Source: Rachycentron canadum (Eukaryota; Chordata; Actinopteri; Carangiformes; Rachycentridae). Taken from it: 64,000 bases of DNA. Below the pieces are notes generated by a model that was not told where the DNA came from, did no database searches, and worked only from the letters and a program-made list of their open reading frames with translations. This document shows, piece by piece, positions 48,301-62,100 of this stretch. The stretch's first letter is position 1. Every line of letters starts with the position of its first letter. The translations under genes and the position numbers were made by a program. The stretch is from positions 12,768,767-12,832,766 of the forward strand of contig CM076669.1 in the NCBI GenBank assembly GCA_038496675.1. The letters are read 5' to 3'.

Positions 48301-51300
48301 GGTGTCAAAACTGGTGAAACAGAAAAATATCTCAATCAGAGATCCTCCCACGGACATCATTCACAAAGATGAATTCCCTGATATGTGAAGTTTATGTCTG
48401 AATTCTGTTATTTATGTCTTGCGTGGCTTTTTAATTGGTCCGAATAATATACTGTATTTACCAGACATCAATGACCACCTGAACATGAAAATATACCAAT
48501 TTACATTACATTTTCAGACTTTAGAAGTTGATGAATATTACCTGAACACTACATTAAACATCTGACTCAGCGGTTTAGGTTATATTGAGAATTCATCTTT
48601 AGTCTCCTCCAAATTCAAACAAGGAGATTCTTTCTTTCTGGGATGCATTTGGAGAGAGTCCCATGACCTGCTATGATTATAATCTGATTATTTGGCATAG
48701 AATCACAGATTTCAGAAATCTGGCCTCTGATTTAATAACACAGATGGAGATTTAACATTTCAGCACCACAGAGAGAAACAGACAACATAAAGGGTTTGAA
48801 TGTTTCACTTCATAGGGGCTTGTTTGTTGTTCAGTAACCACATGGCTCAAAGAAAATAGTCCAGTTTAAAAGCATTCAAATTCATAGTTTAGCAATTTGA
48901 TATATTAATCCACCATACTCACTCCCAAAAATTGAGTCTCCCTCCTTGTTCTGAATCTGAAATGATGGGGAAGACTCCACCTTGTATGACCACAGACCTG
49001 ATGATGACAGACAGGAAGCCTGCGAGCATGACACCAAGCTGGAGGGGAAATATTACATATTTTTAGTGTTGCTTTTGTCCTGGCAGTGCTTCTAATTCTA
49101 TTATACATGGATTATGACTGAAATGCATGATACCAAAACAAACAAAAATGTTGGTTTGCAGAATCACTAGCATGAGTGACATGTTCAGTTAAAATGACTT
49201 GGACTGTGTGGGACTAGCAATACCACACCAACCTCTAGTAAAGTATTTTTCATTCAGCAGCCTACCTGAAAGACATCCGTCCATACCACTGCCTTCAGGC
49301 CACCCTGTGACAATATAAACCACAGACAGGTTGTTGTGTTGACTGTACATTAAAATCCAGGAATTCAAAGAGTTCAAATTCTTGATAAAACATTCAGTCA
49401 AGCCAATACTTTCAAAGAAATCTTTAAAAAAAAGTTTATGCATGTTGACACTCAATAGAGCAGATGTGGTTACGTACCATTGTGCAGTAAAAGGTACACA
49501 CCACACCTGTGGAGATGACTGCACCCCACAGATCCATACCAGTTACTGCAGAGAAAAGCAGGCCTTCAGACAGCGGTCACTCAACTGAGCAAAACCAAGC
49601 AGCTTTAAGTGCCCTTGTGTAAGTGTGTGATGTTAATCTGACCGCTGTGGACAGAAACCAGCATACCTTGGTTTAAAGCCAGAGCTGGGGCATAAATGAC
49701 GATTCCAGTGTAGAGAATCTGTGACAAAGAGATTTACCTCAGCAGGTGTTGGACTTGTGGTTTGACCCACAAAGGTCAAAGCCCTGTAATTACATGTTGA
49801 CTGGCTTCTTACTCACTGTCTGCACAATGAAGAGCAGAGTTCCCAGCAGACGGGTTGCTCTGTTGAATCGTAGCTCCAGATACTTGGAAGAGGCAGACAG
49901 AAAAAAACAGACAATATAAAAGGTTAGTATCAGAAGAACTGTGATCAATACAAGTCACTGCCACAGCCTATTTCACAATTAATGCCTGTTCTTTAACTAC
50001 ACAGTAGCTTGCAGCCCTCCACAGCCTTCACAGTGCACTATTATTAATGTAGAACTAAACTAACAAACAGTCTGATTAAAGTTTAAAGTTCTGTTTAAAG
50101 AAGAAATTCTGACCAGTCCTTCCCAAACTCACCTCATCTTTTGTATAACTCATTTTCACCATACTGGTAGGAGCAGACTACAACATGGACGTGCTCCTCA
50201 GTGTTTCAATGTCATTATTTGCACAGCAATCAAATCTGGGTCAGTTTCTTTGATTCTTTACAGGTACACAAAACATCTGACATATTTCATGCCTTAACGA
50301 AAAGAGTAAAAGTAGAGTACAACCACTGCATTGCAAAACCATGCCAATAAAACAAAACATCACATAAACTGAAAACCAAAGTGCACTCACCTCATATGTG
50401 CTGGTGACTGCAAGTCTGTAAAAGACTGGAAGAAAGACCTCAGATGTGACCACTATTGTCATTACATAGGAGAGACCATAAAATCCAATACTGGCTCCAT
50501 AGCGGTACACCTACGAACCAAGGACAATATAAATCAATAGTGCTTTATATGATTTTGGGAGTTTTCTGAAGAAGACTGAAAGCAACAATTCATTTGAGCA
50601 TAGTAAAGTGTACAACATGAACTTCTGATTAGCAAGGAAAAAAATCCACAAAGCTAAGCAAAGCAGTTCACATATATCTACCTCCCTCCACTATCCACTG
50701 AGGGAATGAAATCACCCATTGTTTGTATTCAGTGAGCATATCTTGTGGGATTTTAGATAAAGTTATTGTCTGTTAAACTGATTTTGGCTTCAGGCTGATA
50801 CTGGCCTTTATTTGATATTTGCCAGTTGTTGTCACTTCAGTTCAGAGCTACAGGAATCAATGTATTTTTTTTATTTTTTTATCTTTATACTATTTCCAAT
50901 ATGGTTTTCAATTATTTAGACATGTCCCTATGAATAAATAATAATGAATGACCCTGCTTATGGCGCATAAGTTTAAGTGTTTAGCATATTTCCTAAATAT
51001 GTCTCAGCAATAATGTCTTTATTCACATGAAAATCCATGAAAACTATAGTTTAGAAAGAAAGTATAGAAAGTGAGTATCCATCCAACAAAAAAAGTTTTT
51101 TGTGTCATAAAAATACATCATGTGGTCTAGACCAGACAAAACATTTTTTTTTTGCATTTGTTCCTTGGGAATCTTACCTCGGCTGGGTTTGACAGCACTG
51201 TGATGGCCGACATGAAGCTGGCAGTCAGGGACAGGGACACAGGCAGGGCCGTCAGTCTGCGGCCCCCCATTAGGAAGTCCCCGGAGCTTCTCTGGCCCCT

Positions 51301-51411
51301 GTCCACCCAGGCGTAGTAGACACCGACAGCAGCAGACACCACCAGCGTGAGAGCAAAGACCAAATAGTCTGCTACCGCAAAAGAGCCAGCAACCAGAGAT
51401 TCCTCTGACAT
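45396..51411 (-). CDS. slc5a8: Sodium-coupled monocarboxylate transporter 1
   Basis: Seventeen coding exons on the minus strand: 51178-51411, 50391-50510, 49817-49882, 49667-49718, 49478-49545, 49266-49304, 48923-49038, 48170-48310, 47791-47920, 47440-47528, 47087-47196, 46905-46972, 46636-46722, 46141-46355, 45784-45887, 45598-45686, 45396-45515. They give 615 aa (human SLC5A8 has 610). The first ATG in frame lies further upstream, but MSEESLVAGSFAVADY is the start that matches SLC5 length. Signature blocks include YLELRFNRATRLLGTLLF, ILYTGIVIYAPALALNQ, GGLKAVVWTDVFQ, GINQAQVQRYISCKS and AAVTVEDLIKPY. The family has 13 membrane helices and uses sodium to import lactate, pyruvate, short-chain fatty acids and nicotinate. 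The loop in exon 46141-46355 carries three N-glycosylation sequons (NFT, NWT, NTT). slc5a8 rather than slc5a12 is supported by adjacency to utp20, as in human 12q23. Confidence 0.9.
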
Positions 51412-52510
51412 TTTGATAGAAGTCAAACTAGAACTAGAAATAAAACTGTTTAGGAAGTTATTCAAGCATCTCCATGTGACAGTCCTCTGTGGATAAATGG
51501 AGGTCCTGGCACATCACCTTTTCAGTCAACACTGAGCCTAATGCAGTACAACAGACCGAAACCTTTTATGTGTGTGTGTGTGTGTGCGTCTGTGTGTGTC
51601 TCTGTGTGTGTGTGTGTGTCTGTGTGTGTGTGTGTGTGTGTGAGATCGAGAGAGAGAGGGAGAGGAGAGCATTCCAGGCAGGTACATGTTGTGAAGTCAA
51701 CAGGCCAGAATGAATTGCTCACCTAAGCACAGGATAAAAACTATCATCACTTTTTGACATACACACACATACAGTCATACATGATAACAAATAAGCACTT
51801 TTGAGAAGAGAAGAAAAGGTTTGAGAGGCTGTGGAACTGGATTTTGGTGGATTTAGAGGCCATTTAGTGGTAAATGGCTGCTGAGCTGCCACCAGGGCTG
51901 CAGTTGAATGGCCCTTGTGTGGTTTTCAATTTGAACTGGTTAAAGGTATTTCCCTGGTCAAATTGACCTGGAACATATTTGGCATTTGTCATTACAAACA
52001 TAAAACATGTAATTCACATACTTTTCTTTATTGATAGTCAGTGTAGATTTTTAATTAAAACATGTTGAAGAAAGTCCTTTACAAAGAACCTTTTTATGAT
52101 GTTTTCTATGGTGCCAGCCTGGGCTAAAAGCCACATATAATCATAACATTTTCTTAGTATATTTTCAGTATATAACACATCAAATAATCTAATCAAACTT
52201 TCACAGCAAAAACAAATTAAAGAAATGTCAGATGAAAAAAATAAATTGTGATATAGGACCTTGGGTTTTCTTTGCTAATGGTCATATCCTGACAATAATA
52301 ATACACTAGTAGAAATATGTACCTGATGAAATACTGACAAAAAACTTTTATCTTTATCCGGTCATCTTCAACCGCTGGCTTAAAGTTTAGACCAGGTGGA
52401 AGACAGACATGCTTATTAATTTAAAGTCGACCTAAGTGATGTATTTATGTGTTGATTTATTTATTTAAAAGTTGTAAGAAACGAACTCGGAAACCGGCGC
52501 CTCAAACGAA
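51412..52510. other. Spacer between slc5a8 and utp20
   Basis: The two genes are divergent. The spacer holds the GT microsatellite at 51569-51642 and AT-rich sequence. The slc5a8 promoter should be in its left part but shows no clear core motif. Confidence 0.4.
51569..51668. repeat. (GT)n plus (GA)n microsatellite near the slc5a8 start
   Basis: GT units with a few CT and CG interruptions are followed by a short GA-rich run. The array begins 158 bp upstream of the slc5a8 start codon. Confidence 0.95.
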
Positions 52511-52631
52511 GCCGGAAGTGAAGGGAGGATTTCTTTCTCGCCTGTCTTCGCCTCTCTTCTCCCACCACGCGGAGAGAGAGAGAGAGAGAAAAAAAAAAAT
52601 CCCACAATGCCTTGTTCAACATGGCTGCGTC
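52511..52631 (+). promoter_or_regulatory. utp20: utp20 core promoter with ETS, ZNF143-like and YY1-like sites
   Basis: GCCGGAAGTG at 52511-52520 is a good ETS/GABP site. TCCCACAATGCC at 52600-52611 fits the core of the ZNF143/Staf element. ACATGGCTGCG at 52619-52629 resembles a YY1 site. A (GA)n tract lies between them and there is no TATA box. This combination is common in housekeeping and ribosome-biogenesis genes. The sites are read by eye; binding is inferred. Confidence 0.5.
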
Positions 52632-52662
52632 CTGGTGTCGGCGTGTGTGTAAACAGTCGTAA
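52621..52662 (+). other. Possible 13-codon upstream open reading frame of utp20
   Basis: An ATG at 52621 opens a frame of 13 codons ending in TAA at 52660-52662, about 100 bases before the utp20 start. It matters only if transcription begins upstream of it. The same ATG is part of a YY1-like motif, so it may instead mark the start region. Confidence 0.35.
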
Positions 52663-52765
52663 CATCGGCCAGGAGAAGAAAACGAAGTGTAGTTTTCATG
52701 AATCGATTTAATCGCGCGCCACTTTGTGAAATTCAACCCGCTTTTTACCAAACAACGACGCGAAG

Positions 52766-55700
52766 ATGAAGATCAAGTCCAAGTCTTCGTATCACAAATC
52801 AGAGAACACCTTCAGGGTGAGAGTCCGCACATTTACTGCACCATGGTGCTGACAGAGTATGGGGGATAAAGTGGGACTAAAGCTGTGTAAACACAATCAT
52901 TTTATTAGTGTAGTACGACTTTGTTAAACTTATGTTTAAGTAGATATAAATCTCTTTTAATTTCCCTCAGGTTGGACATATTATTAACTTAATGTATATG
53001 TATGTGATCTATAGCAGAATATTAAGTCTTCTGATCTGTCTTCTCCAGTTTCTCACTTTTGCTGAGAGACTTGCCAACGTCAACATCGATGTCATTCATC
53101 GCATTGACAGGACTGGATCTTTTGCAGAGGTATGTACAGTCAGTAATCATTTTACTCTCATTCACACAGTAAACTCCCCTGTTCTTCTCTTTGACCTCTT
53201 TGCTCTTAATGCAGGAAGTAGAAACATACTTTTCGGAGGGACTGACAAAATGGAGAGACCTCAACTTGACAGAGCATTTCAGTACGTATGCCACATAAGA
53301 ACGAGCACATCAGTAGCTGTGTGCTGATGCTCTGCTGCTGCTGAGCCTGAGGAAAGATGTGTTATTGCAGATCACGTAAAACTGATGCTTTTTTTTTTTT
53401 TTTTTTTTTTCTCCTCCACAGAGACATTTTTAAAAGAGGTATCCAACAAGAGCCAGTCTTTCAACATGCTGGTTTTCCATCAGAAGACGATAGTGGAGAG
53501 TTTGAAAACACACCTGGCCGTCAGCAACAGCTTGGCCTACCAACCCCTGCTGGAGTAAGTGTTTTGGTTGTGACTTGTGAATGACCTTTTTGGTCTGAAT
53601 GACACTTTGCATGGCTCTGACTCCTGTTATGTCTCTCCTCTCCCCAGCCTCGTGGTTCAGCTGGCCAGAGACCTGCAGACTGACTTCTACCCTCACTTCC
53701 CTGACTTCTTCATTCTCATCACCTCGCTGCTGGACACAAAGGACACAGAGGTCCTGGAGTGGGCTTTCACCTGCCTCTCCTACCTCTACAAGTACCTGTG
53801 GAGGGTCATGGTGAAGGACATGACCAACATCTACAGGTGAGAAATAAGCTGGAGTCAGATGTTTTACTGGTGAACATGCTTTCCATTGTGTCTGGTTTCT
53901 TCCATCTGCTGTACAGCTGGAAAGGAAAAACAAAAGAGGTGTTATACAAGACTGCATGCAAGTCTCATTTTGGTTGCCTCTTTCCACCCCACAGTTTGTA
54001 CAGCACACTGCTGGCGCACAAGAAGGAGCACATTCGCAAGTTTGCAGCAGAGAGCTTCTCTTTTTTGATGAGGAAGGTGTGTGATCAGACATGAAACATA
54101 AATTTATGTTTTCCTTCCTTCTGACTTTTTCTTTTATTGTCTGCAACTGTATTGATGGATTTAGTTTCTAAAAAGTTTGATTTAGCAGTAATTACATATC
54201 ATCTGTGTGTATTCCAGTGGTTGCCAGCGATGAATTCATGACTCTGATTTCGCCCCACAGGTGCCAGATCTCGACGCCCTGCTGACTCATATGTTCTCAG
54301 ACCTGCAGCAGCACCCTGATAAGGCAGAAGGAGCGGGTCAGCTGCTGTTTGAGATGTGCAAAGGAGTCAGGAACATGTTCCACTCCTGCACTGCAAATGT
54401 GAGTTTTTCATTAGATGCACTAACTGATGATGATGCTGTGCAGAAGAGTTTTTATTTGATTTAATGCCATCTTCGCTTTGCTGGTAGTAGCCTCACAAGT
54501 ATAAATCTTGTATTAGTCAAGTTACAAAAAGTGCTGCCTGTAATATTCAGTGTAGTAGACATTCAGACTTCTGATCTGCTATTCAAGAACTCTAGAGCAT
54601 CATCATGTGGTAATATCCTACAATAAGAGACAGGATTGATCCTGGTTTCTCTTCATTTCCTGTTTCCCTGCATCCTTCTCTCCAGGCTCTCCCTGTAGCT
54701 CTGAGGAAGCTCGGCCCCACAACCAACCCAGGAGTGTCTTTGCCTTGGGACACTGTCAGGGACGCTCTGGATCACATGGCCCAGGCTGCAGTCAATCACG
54801 TTGACCGAGAGCACTTCCTGGTTCTATGGGAGTCCCTACAGGTAAAGCAGGACTTGGTCAGAGCCTCCGGTGCAAATTTAGACAAGTACCATCAACCCTT
54901 ATTTGGGTCTGAACTTTCTCAGGCATGACTGAGCTGAAACGTGACTCTTATACAGTGCGTCTCATATCTGATGATGGTGGTGTGTCCCGTCATGCAGGTC
55001 AGTGTGGTGGAGGTCCTTGATGTCATGGACGTGAAGGGAAAGGATGCAGACCAGACAACAGAGCAGCTGGAGAGGCTGCTGTTCATTCTCCACACCCTGG
55101 TGTCCCACAGAGACGGAACCAAGGTCACCAAGCCGGAGGCTGTCTGCAAGGTAAGAGGAGGAGAAGATTTGAGATTTCGTTTCATACATGAAAAAGTTAC
55201 CCCCCCAAAGCCAAAATGTTGCATCTTGTAGCTTGTCCCTTTTGACTTCACGTTTTTGTCCTGTTCTCTCACGCCCTCAGACGGTTTTGCAGCTGATTCA
55301 GTGCTCGGCTCTGTCAGCTCCCTGTTCCCGCCTGCTCCTCCAGATCGTCTCCTCTCTTCTCCTCGGGGAGAACATCAGCCTGCCAAAATCACTCATCCAG
55401 GAGACGGTTCAAAAGGTGACAAAAAGAGTTGATGCCCTCATGTTCTAGGGTCAATAATGTGTGTGTGTGCCTGTTTATCTAACTCTGTTTACTTCAACAG
55501 GTGTTTAGCAGCACTTTGGGACAAGACCTGATCCTGGAGTTCACCAAGGAGATGTTCACTATGAAAGAGTTTGAGCAGGTGAGTCGTCACTAGAGTGATT
55601 ATATTCTGTATTTTCCTCTGATTCCGGCTCGGCCTGTGTCTCCCTAATATCTTCCCCTCCCCTCTCCTGTAGCTCTTCCTCCCCAGCCTGCTGCGCTTCA

Positions 55701-56145
55701 CTGCTGGGCTGTTCAGCTGTGGAGATGCTCTGTCTCGCCACTGTGGCCTGGAAGTGCTGGTCAGCCTCATCCTTGCTAAAGCTCCGCCCCCGACAGACGG
55801 CTCCATGGCCTTTGAGACCTACCCACTGCTCTTCACTGGGCAGACCACAGGGTGCGATTTTAATTCTTCTTGTTTGCTTTAGAAAGGCCTGAAAAGTCTT
55901 TGGCTGTCTTTATATTTATTTCCATTCACAGTCATTATATTATTTCCACATGAGGTGAGTGTGTTTGTCTCCTCCAGCAGAGTGTTTAGCTGTAAGGAGG
56001 CAGGTCAGGGGAGCAGTAAGACATCAGAGCAGCCAACAGTGCCAGAGCTGGTGCTGTCTCTCATTCGACTTCCTGAAGAGCAGAACCAGTCCATCACTGA
56101 CCTGTCGCTGCCTTGGACCGCCCTGATGCTGCTGCCACACGTCAG

Positions 56146-56198
<53 letters not shown>

Positions 56199-59100
56199 GC
56201 ACACACTGTTACACCCCTGGTCACAGGTTTGTGTTAGTTAGGGAAGTGTCTTTGTAAAAGTGTTTTCCAACTTGTATCACACCGCTGTTGCATCAGCTGA
56301 GTGTTTTTTTTTTTTTGTCCACATCTGCTGTCAACTAAATAATGTTTGGCTCTATATGAAAATAATATTTCAAACAAACAGAAGTTAATAGCATTTACTA
56401 AGAGTTATTTATTTAAAGTGAGAGAAATGTACTACTTCTGCTGTGACTTCCACTTCCTTGCTTCCTTGCACTCACTTGCATGCATGGATTATTGAAAGGT
56501 CTGTTTATTTCTCATCTCCTGTATCTTCTGTTTCTTTTGTTTCTCTTCTTTGCAGACCTCTGGCTCCAGCCAGTGTTGTTCCTGCTGTGTGTGCTCTCTT
56601 TAACCACCTCCTGTGTGAGATTGAGACAGAAAAACTGGGGAAAGGTTTGTGACCTCTTGTTTTGTTTGCTTTGATTTGTGTCAGAAATATAAATAGGAAA
56701 ATGAGATTTCTTAGGCTTCAAATGATTAGCAGATTAATTGATCAGTATCTGTCAGAATGTTGCTAATTGATTAATCGTGGATTATTATAGAAAATGGAAT
56801 GAGAAGGCAGAAACATTTTTATTGGCTAAATAATTAATCAAAGTAATAAAGAATAGTTTAATCTGATGAAAACAATCAGCAGCACCACCATTTTTTGCAC
56901 TTCACAAAAATGTGAAATTTAAAATTGAAAAGGATTAAAATGATCTTGCTAATTGTTTGAATCTTTGAAATCTTAACCCCAAACAAGTGAATCTGTCCAA
57001 ACGAGCCTTTGGAAGGTGCATTAGGTTTTGTCGTTCTTAAGACTGACTGAAGCTCTCCCCTCCTGTCACTGCTCCTCCACCCTCCAGCCGGTCTGTTCGT
57101 AGCCACACAGGCTCTGAGCTGCCTCCTCAGTCTGGACGGCTCCGCCCAGCTGCTCTCACTGTTTCCTGTGGACAAGATCACATCAATCCTGAGGTTTGTG
57201 CTGCATGAACATCCCTGCCCATGTTTGTCCATGTTCTTAAACCACCACACTAAACAATAAAGCACTGCATTTTTATATTGTCAATGTTATTATTATTACC
57301 ACAGGAAGTTTCCCAGAGACCTGTCTGCCTTGCTGCTCGGAGACCTCTACTACACCCGCCTGTCCCTCAGTGGTGTTTCAGAGCATCTATCCCACAATGC
57401 ACTGCTGGAGCTGTACCAGATTGTGCACACCAACCTCTCCTCCAACATCTCTAAGGTTTGTCTCTGCCTTCTGTCTCACGTTCTGAGGATTAACTTTGTA
57501 CCTTTAGCAAATAATTTTAAGTTTGTTTAAAATATTATTCAGAATATCTGAGGAAAAATACCAATAGTAAAACGTAAAAGAAAGCATTGTGGTATTTGTT
57601 TACCTTTAGTTTTATTAGTCCTTTTCTCTTTCAGATTCGCCTTTTGACTCTGAGGATTCTCTCTCAGTTTGAGGCAGAGCTTCCTCCACAGAATGAGGTA
57701 TAGCTGTCAATCCAGATTCTCAAGAAACTACACCAAACTAGTTACAGAAACTATAAGCTCATATACCACCTTACCTGTGTCTGTCCCTGTGTCCAGGGTG
57801 AGGAGAATGTGGAGGTCCAGCGGGTGTTTGCAGTTTGCCTGCAGGCAGAGCTGGTGCCGGCCTCGGTTCAGGACTATAGAGACAAGCTGCTTCACCTCCG
57901 GAAGCTGAGGCACGATCTGGTGCAGCGCAGCCTGCCTCAGGGGCCGCCCGGTACCTTCCAACAGGTACAGAGAGGGCTACTCCTCCTTCATTTCATCAAT
58001 TGATCTCAATTCCAATCATAGACAAAAGTAGATTTCTGATCAAAACAAGTGACAACAAAACTAGTGATCTATGAATTTTGAAATTCTCTCTCCAACCAAC
58101 ATACAACTATAAAATATGATGTGCCAAGCCAGTAACAGATCTAGGTTTGGAGGACAGCATGACCAATACAAGACCAGCTGATTGTCATGCTTCCACAGAC
58201 TGTGTCTCTCACAGACTTCCATACATGAAGACAGCAACAGGGTTCGGCATTTCCAGTATAAAAAAACCTTGAATGTATAGCAAACTAAAGATAAAAATTA
58301 AGCTACAACAGGAGAGGTATTTTTAGCATCTATTATTTTTATTACCAATGAATCTGTTATTTATTTATTACTGACCAAGCATCTAAAGTGCAAACATATT
58401 CAATTTAGTCTTATAGATGACGAAAAACATAAAAGCCTGATGCTGGTACGAGCTAATGTTTGCTGTTTTTGCATGAAAATATCTAAAATCGTACTATCGA
58501 AATAGTTGTAATATTAATTTTCTATTGACCAATTGTTCAATTCATCAAGTAGTTGCTGCAGCTCTATTTATTTTTAGCCATTTAAAAAAATAATGACGTT
58601 AGACCTGACAACATCCTGGTTTTCCTACTTTGCCTTCAGGTGCCTCTGCGTTACCTCATCGCAATGCTGTTTGTCAACTTCCGGCCACTGTGGGACGCAG
58701 TCATTGAGCTTCTTGTGTGAGTATTAAAGAATCCCGCCACAGCTGACATTAACATTAATATTTGATTTGAGGTATATGACCTCTTTTTGTATGTTTGAAA
58801 CACATATTGCACAAATACATATTACAAATATTAAAACTCGCACAAATTGGTTTTCTCCCTCTCTCAGGAGCCATGCCAGAGGGATGGACAATAAGGACTT
58901 CTGGGCAGTCTACCATGAACATCTGGAGATGGTGGCGGCGCTGGCTGGTATGGCTGCCTGCTGGGGGGGGTGGATTCTGGGGCAACTGGAGGCTACTTTA
59001 GATATGATATGATTAGATTGGATATGTTTGATAAATGCAGAGAACAAAATAAAGTGAGAAAAATAAATCCTCTTTTTGTCACAGAAAAGGAACTGCGAGA

Positions 59101-62100
59101 GAGTGATGAAGATGATGAAGAGGAAGAGTCCAGTCATCAGAGCGAGCCGGGCTGTGATGTCATTGAAAGCGGGGATGTGGGTGTGCTGTTCCTGGACCAG
59201 CTGAAGTTGACCTGTGACCCCAATGAGAGGACGGACTTCCCCAACTTCCGCAGCCTGCTGTGGCGCGCCATGACCCAGTTTCCTGACAGAGTGGAACCAC
59301 GCAGCAGGGAACTTAGTCCTCTGCTGCTCAGGTTCATCAGGTAAGTCGTTCCAAAAGAGTCTTAATTTAGGAGGAATCGTTTCCTCATTGATCATTTTCA
59401 GAGAAGAAAACAGGTCGATCTGTGCTGTTGTCGTTGTTGTCTGATGTTTTTTGTTTTTGTTGTCAGGAATGAGTTTTATCCCGCCGACCTACTGGTTGCA
59501 CCCACACAGGACCTGAGGAAGAGGAGTGATGCTGCCATAGAGGATTCTGGGATGGTGGTGGAGGAGGAGGAAGAGAAAGAGGAAGAGGAGCAGGATGTGA
59601 AAGAGAGAGGCAGACAGCAGAAGAAGGCACCTCCAAGGAGAGCTGCTGCCAAGTAAGACATTAACTCCCCACTGAGCGCTAACTGCTCAGCTCCAAAGTT
59701 GGAGGAGACCAAAAACAGAGCTAAAAGGAGAGTAAAAAACGTTGTGACCAGAACTAATGTTGCTCTGCTGTATGTTTAAATAGGCAACAGTCTAACACGT
59801 TAGACAGATCTGTGACTGAATACAGCCTCTTTGTGTATGTCTCCAATGATCAGAGGGATGAGAACACTGGGAATGAATGGGCTGAAAGCAACATATAAAT
59901 TGATTTGTTGCATTTCTCATTAGTGTTAAATAGTAACAGGATCTTAAATAGTAACAGGATCTGGAAGCATGGATTATATTCTTTACAATGACATTTTGCT
60001 TTTATGTTTTTATGGTTTTTCATCCACAGACAGCTGATTGCCCATCTGAAGGTTTTTGCCAAATTCACCAACCCTCGTTCTTTGTACCTGGAGGGCAGCC
60101 TCAGTGAGCTCTATAACCAGGTAACCCTGATACTTCACATGCAGTTTTAGAGCTGCTTATCACTGGGTTTTCTGTGAACAACAACACATTTTTAGGCAGT
60201 GGGGGGTTTTGTAACTTATTCGGTTAGATTATACAGTCTGAAAGGTTGAGTATCTCCTCAGGCATCAGTCTAGTGTGATACATCTCTTTCTGTGTGTTTT
60301 CAGTTGCTCTGCCATCAGGACCAGCAGATTCAGCAAGTGGCGCTGGAATGTGTTCTCACATACAAAAACCCCAACATAACACCATACAAGTAAGAAAACT
60401 ACCATAATCACCTCAAGGGTTAGGGTTAGGAAAACAGGATTGTGGAGAATGTGCAGTAATAACATTTCTGTGGCAGCAACAGTTTCCCAGTACGCCCCTC
60501 TTCCTCAATGGGATCATTGTGAGCTTCTTTGATAAGGTACGGCTCTCGTCACCAACCCTCTACGGTTACAGACGGAGGAATGTTAACTTCCACTGACATT
60601 GTTCCCTCCACTATCTGTTATCAAGATATCCACTGGCTGCACTTCCAGCCTACCTGCAGACAGATGTGTGGCTCTGGGGAGGTTTTACATTACAGACCAC
60701 TGTATGTGTGGCTCTTTGTTCAGCATCAGTGTCACACTGACCTGATTTCTTGACAGTGCTTCTTTCTGTATTTTCTGTGCTGCTCATACGTTTCATATTG
60801 TTTATCTTGTTATTGGTTATTAATTACTTGTAAAATCATAATGAGCCTACATAATAAGAATGATGACTACATAATGAACAAAAGGGGAGTTTCTTTAACC
60901 TAAGCTCGATTGTCTGCCCTGCTAGTAAGTTGAACCACTCTCAGGGTGCTGCTCTGTGCCCAAATGTTAAACCTGTGTTTTTGTCTGTGTGTGTGTTTGT
61001 TCAGGGAGAATCTGGAGAGGCTACTGGAAGACAAACACTTTAAAGAGGAGATTGTCCATTTCAACATTTCTGAGGAGACAGGAGTGGTTGATGCTTCACA
61101 CAGAGCCAATCTGATCCCACTGCTTATGAGGTACTAGACATATATGTGTGCTGCAAAGTATGTTTTGTTATTTATTTAGCACGAGTGAAGTGCCCGGTCA
61201 AAAATTAAATTAATCCGTCTGGCAGCTTTCTTAAGAGCATCATCTAAAAACTATAGTGTGTGTGTGGTCAGTAGAGCTTGCTTGTTTCTGTTTCTGCTGG
61301 AGCTCTAAATTGCTGTAAACTGCCCAGTTCGCATATAAGATTCCTCCACTTTTAGTTCGATTTCTTTGCTTCAGTCCAGCATTTTGGAAAACATGCTTAT
61401 TCCCTCTGTTCTGAAAGTTAGATGAGAAGATAACCGCTCTCACATCTGTGTGTTTTCTTGTCACAAAATAATTTTATTGCACCTGTGGACGGAGTCAGGC
61501 TCCGTGTCTCCAGTCTTCATGCTCAGCTAAGATCACTGTCTCTTTGCCGTAGCTGAAGTCAATGGGGAAAATGTGTCCAAACGTTTGACTGGTACTGTTA
61601 AGACACATGCGGGTGTCCAACTATTCCTTGAACTTGCGATGGACATTTAGCTCATTTTGGGGATATTTTTTATTGAAATCCAAAGCAACGCACATAGGTT
61701 ACATATTAGACAAAAAGCACACAAAGACAGTTGATACCTTGATTTCTTTTCATCTGCTAAAAAGCAGGTAAAAGTATTTACAAAAGAGGAGTGTGCTTTT
61801 ATACACACTCTGTTCCCAGCCAGTCTGTCTCCCATGTTTCCATTGTTGACCTTTTTTTTTTTTTTTTTTTTTTTTTCAAATATAAATATTGGTTCTGTGT
61901 TTCATTAATTCAGTGGTTTACAGAGAATCTGTCCTTTCTTCTGCTGCTGCCAATATTTTCTACTACTTTAGAAAGCTTCAGAAATGAGCTGAGGTCATTT
62001 TCTTATATGAATACATGAATAAATATTAAAAATAATAATAAAAAGGACATTTCGATTATTTCCCTTACTTTTTAGAGCAGCTGCAGCAGAAGTATCTAAA

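Noticed and set aside
51412..51465. Upstream in-frame ATG adding 18 residues to Slc5a8
   Set aside because: The extra residues are Ser/Asn rich without family support. The ATG at 51409-51411 gives the usual SLC5 N-terminus and length.
51489..51726. Open frames over the GT/GA repeat near slc5a8
   Set aside because: They are pure microsatellite translations with no start context or homology.
53430..54146. 238-codon open frame on the minus strand
   Set aside because: It lies antisense to three well-supported utp20 exons (53422-53554, 53648-53836, 53995-54076) and spans their introns; its content mirrors their codon bias and shows no protein family.
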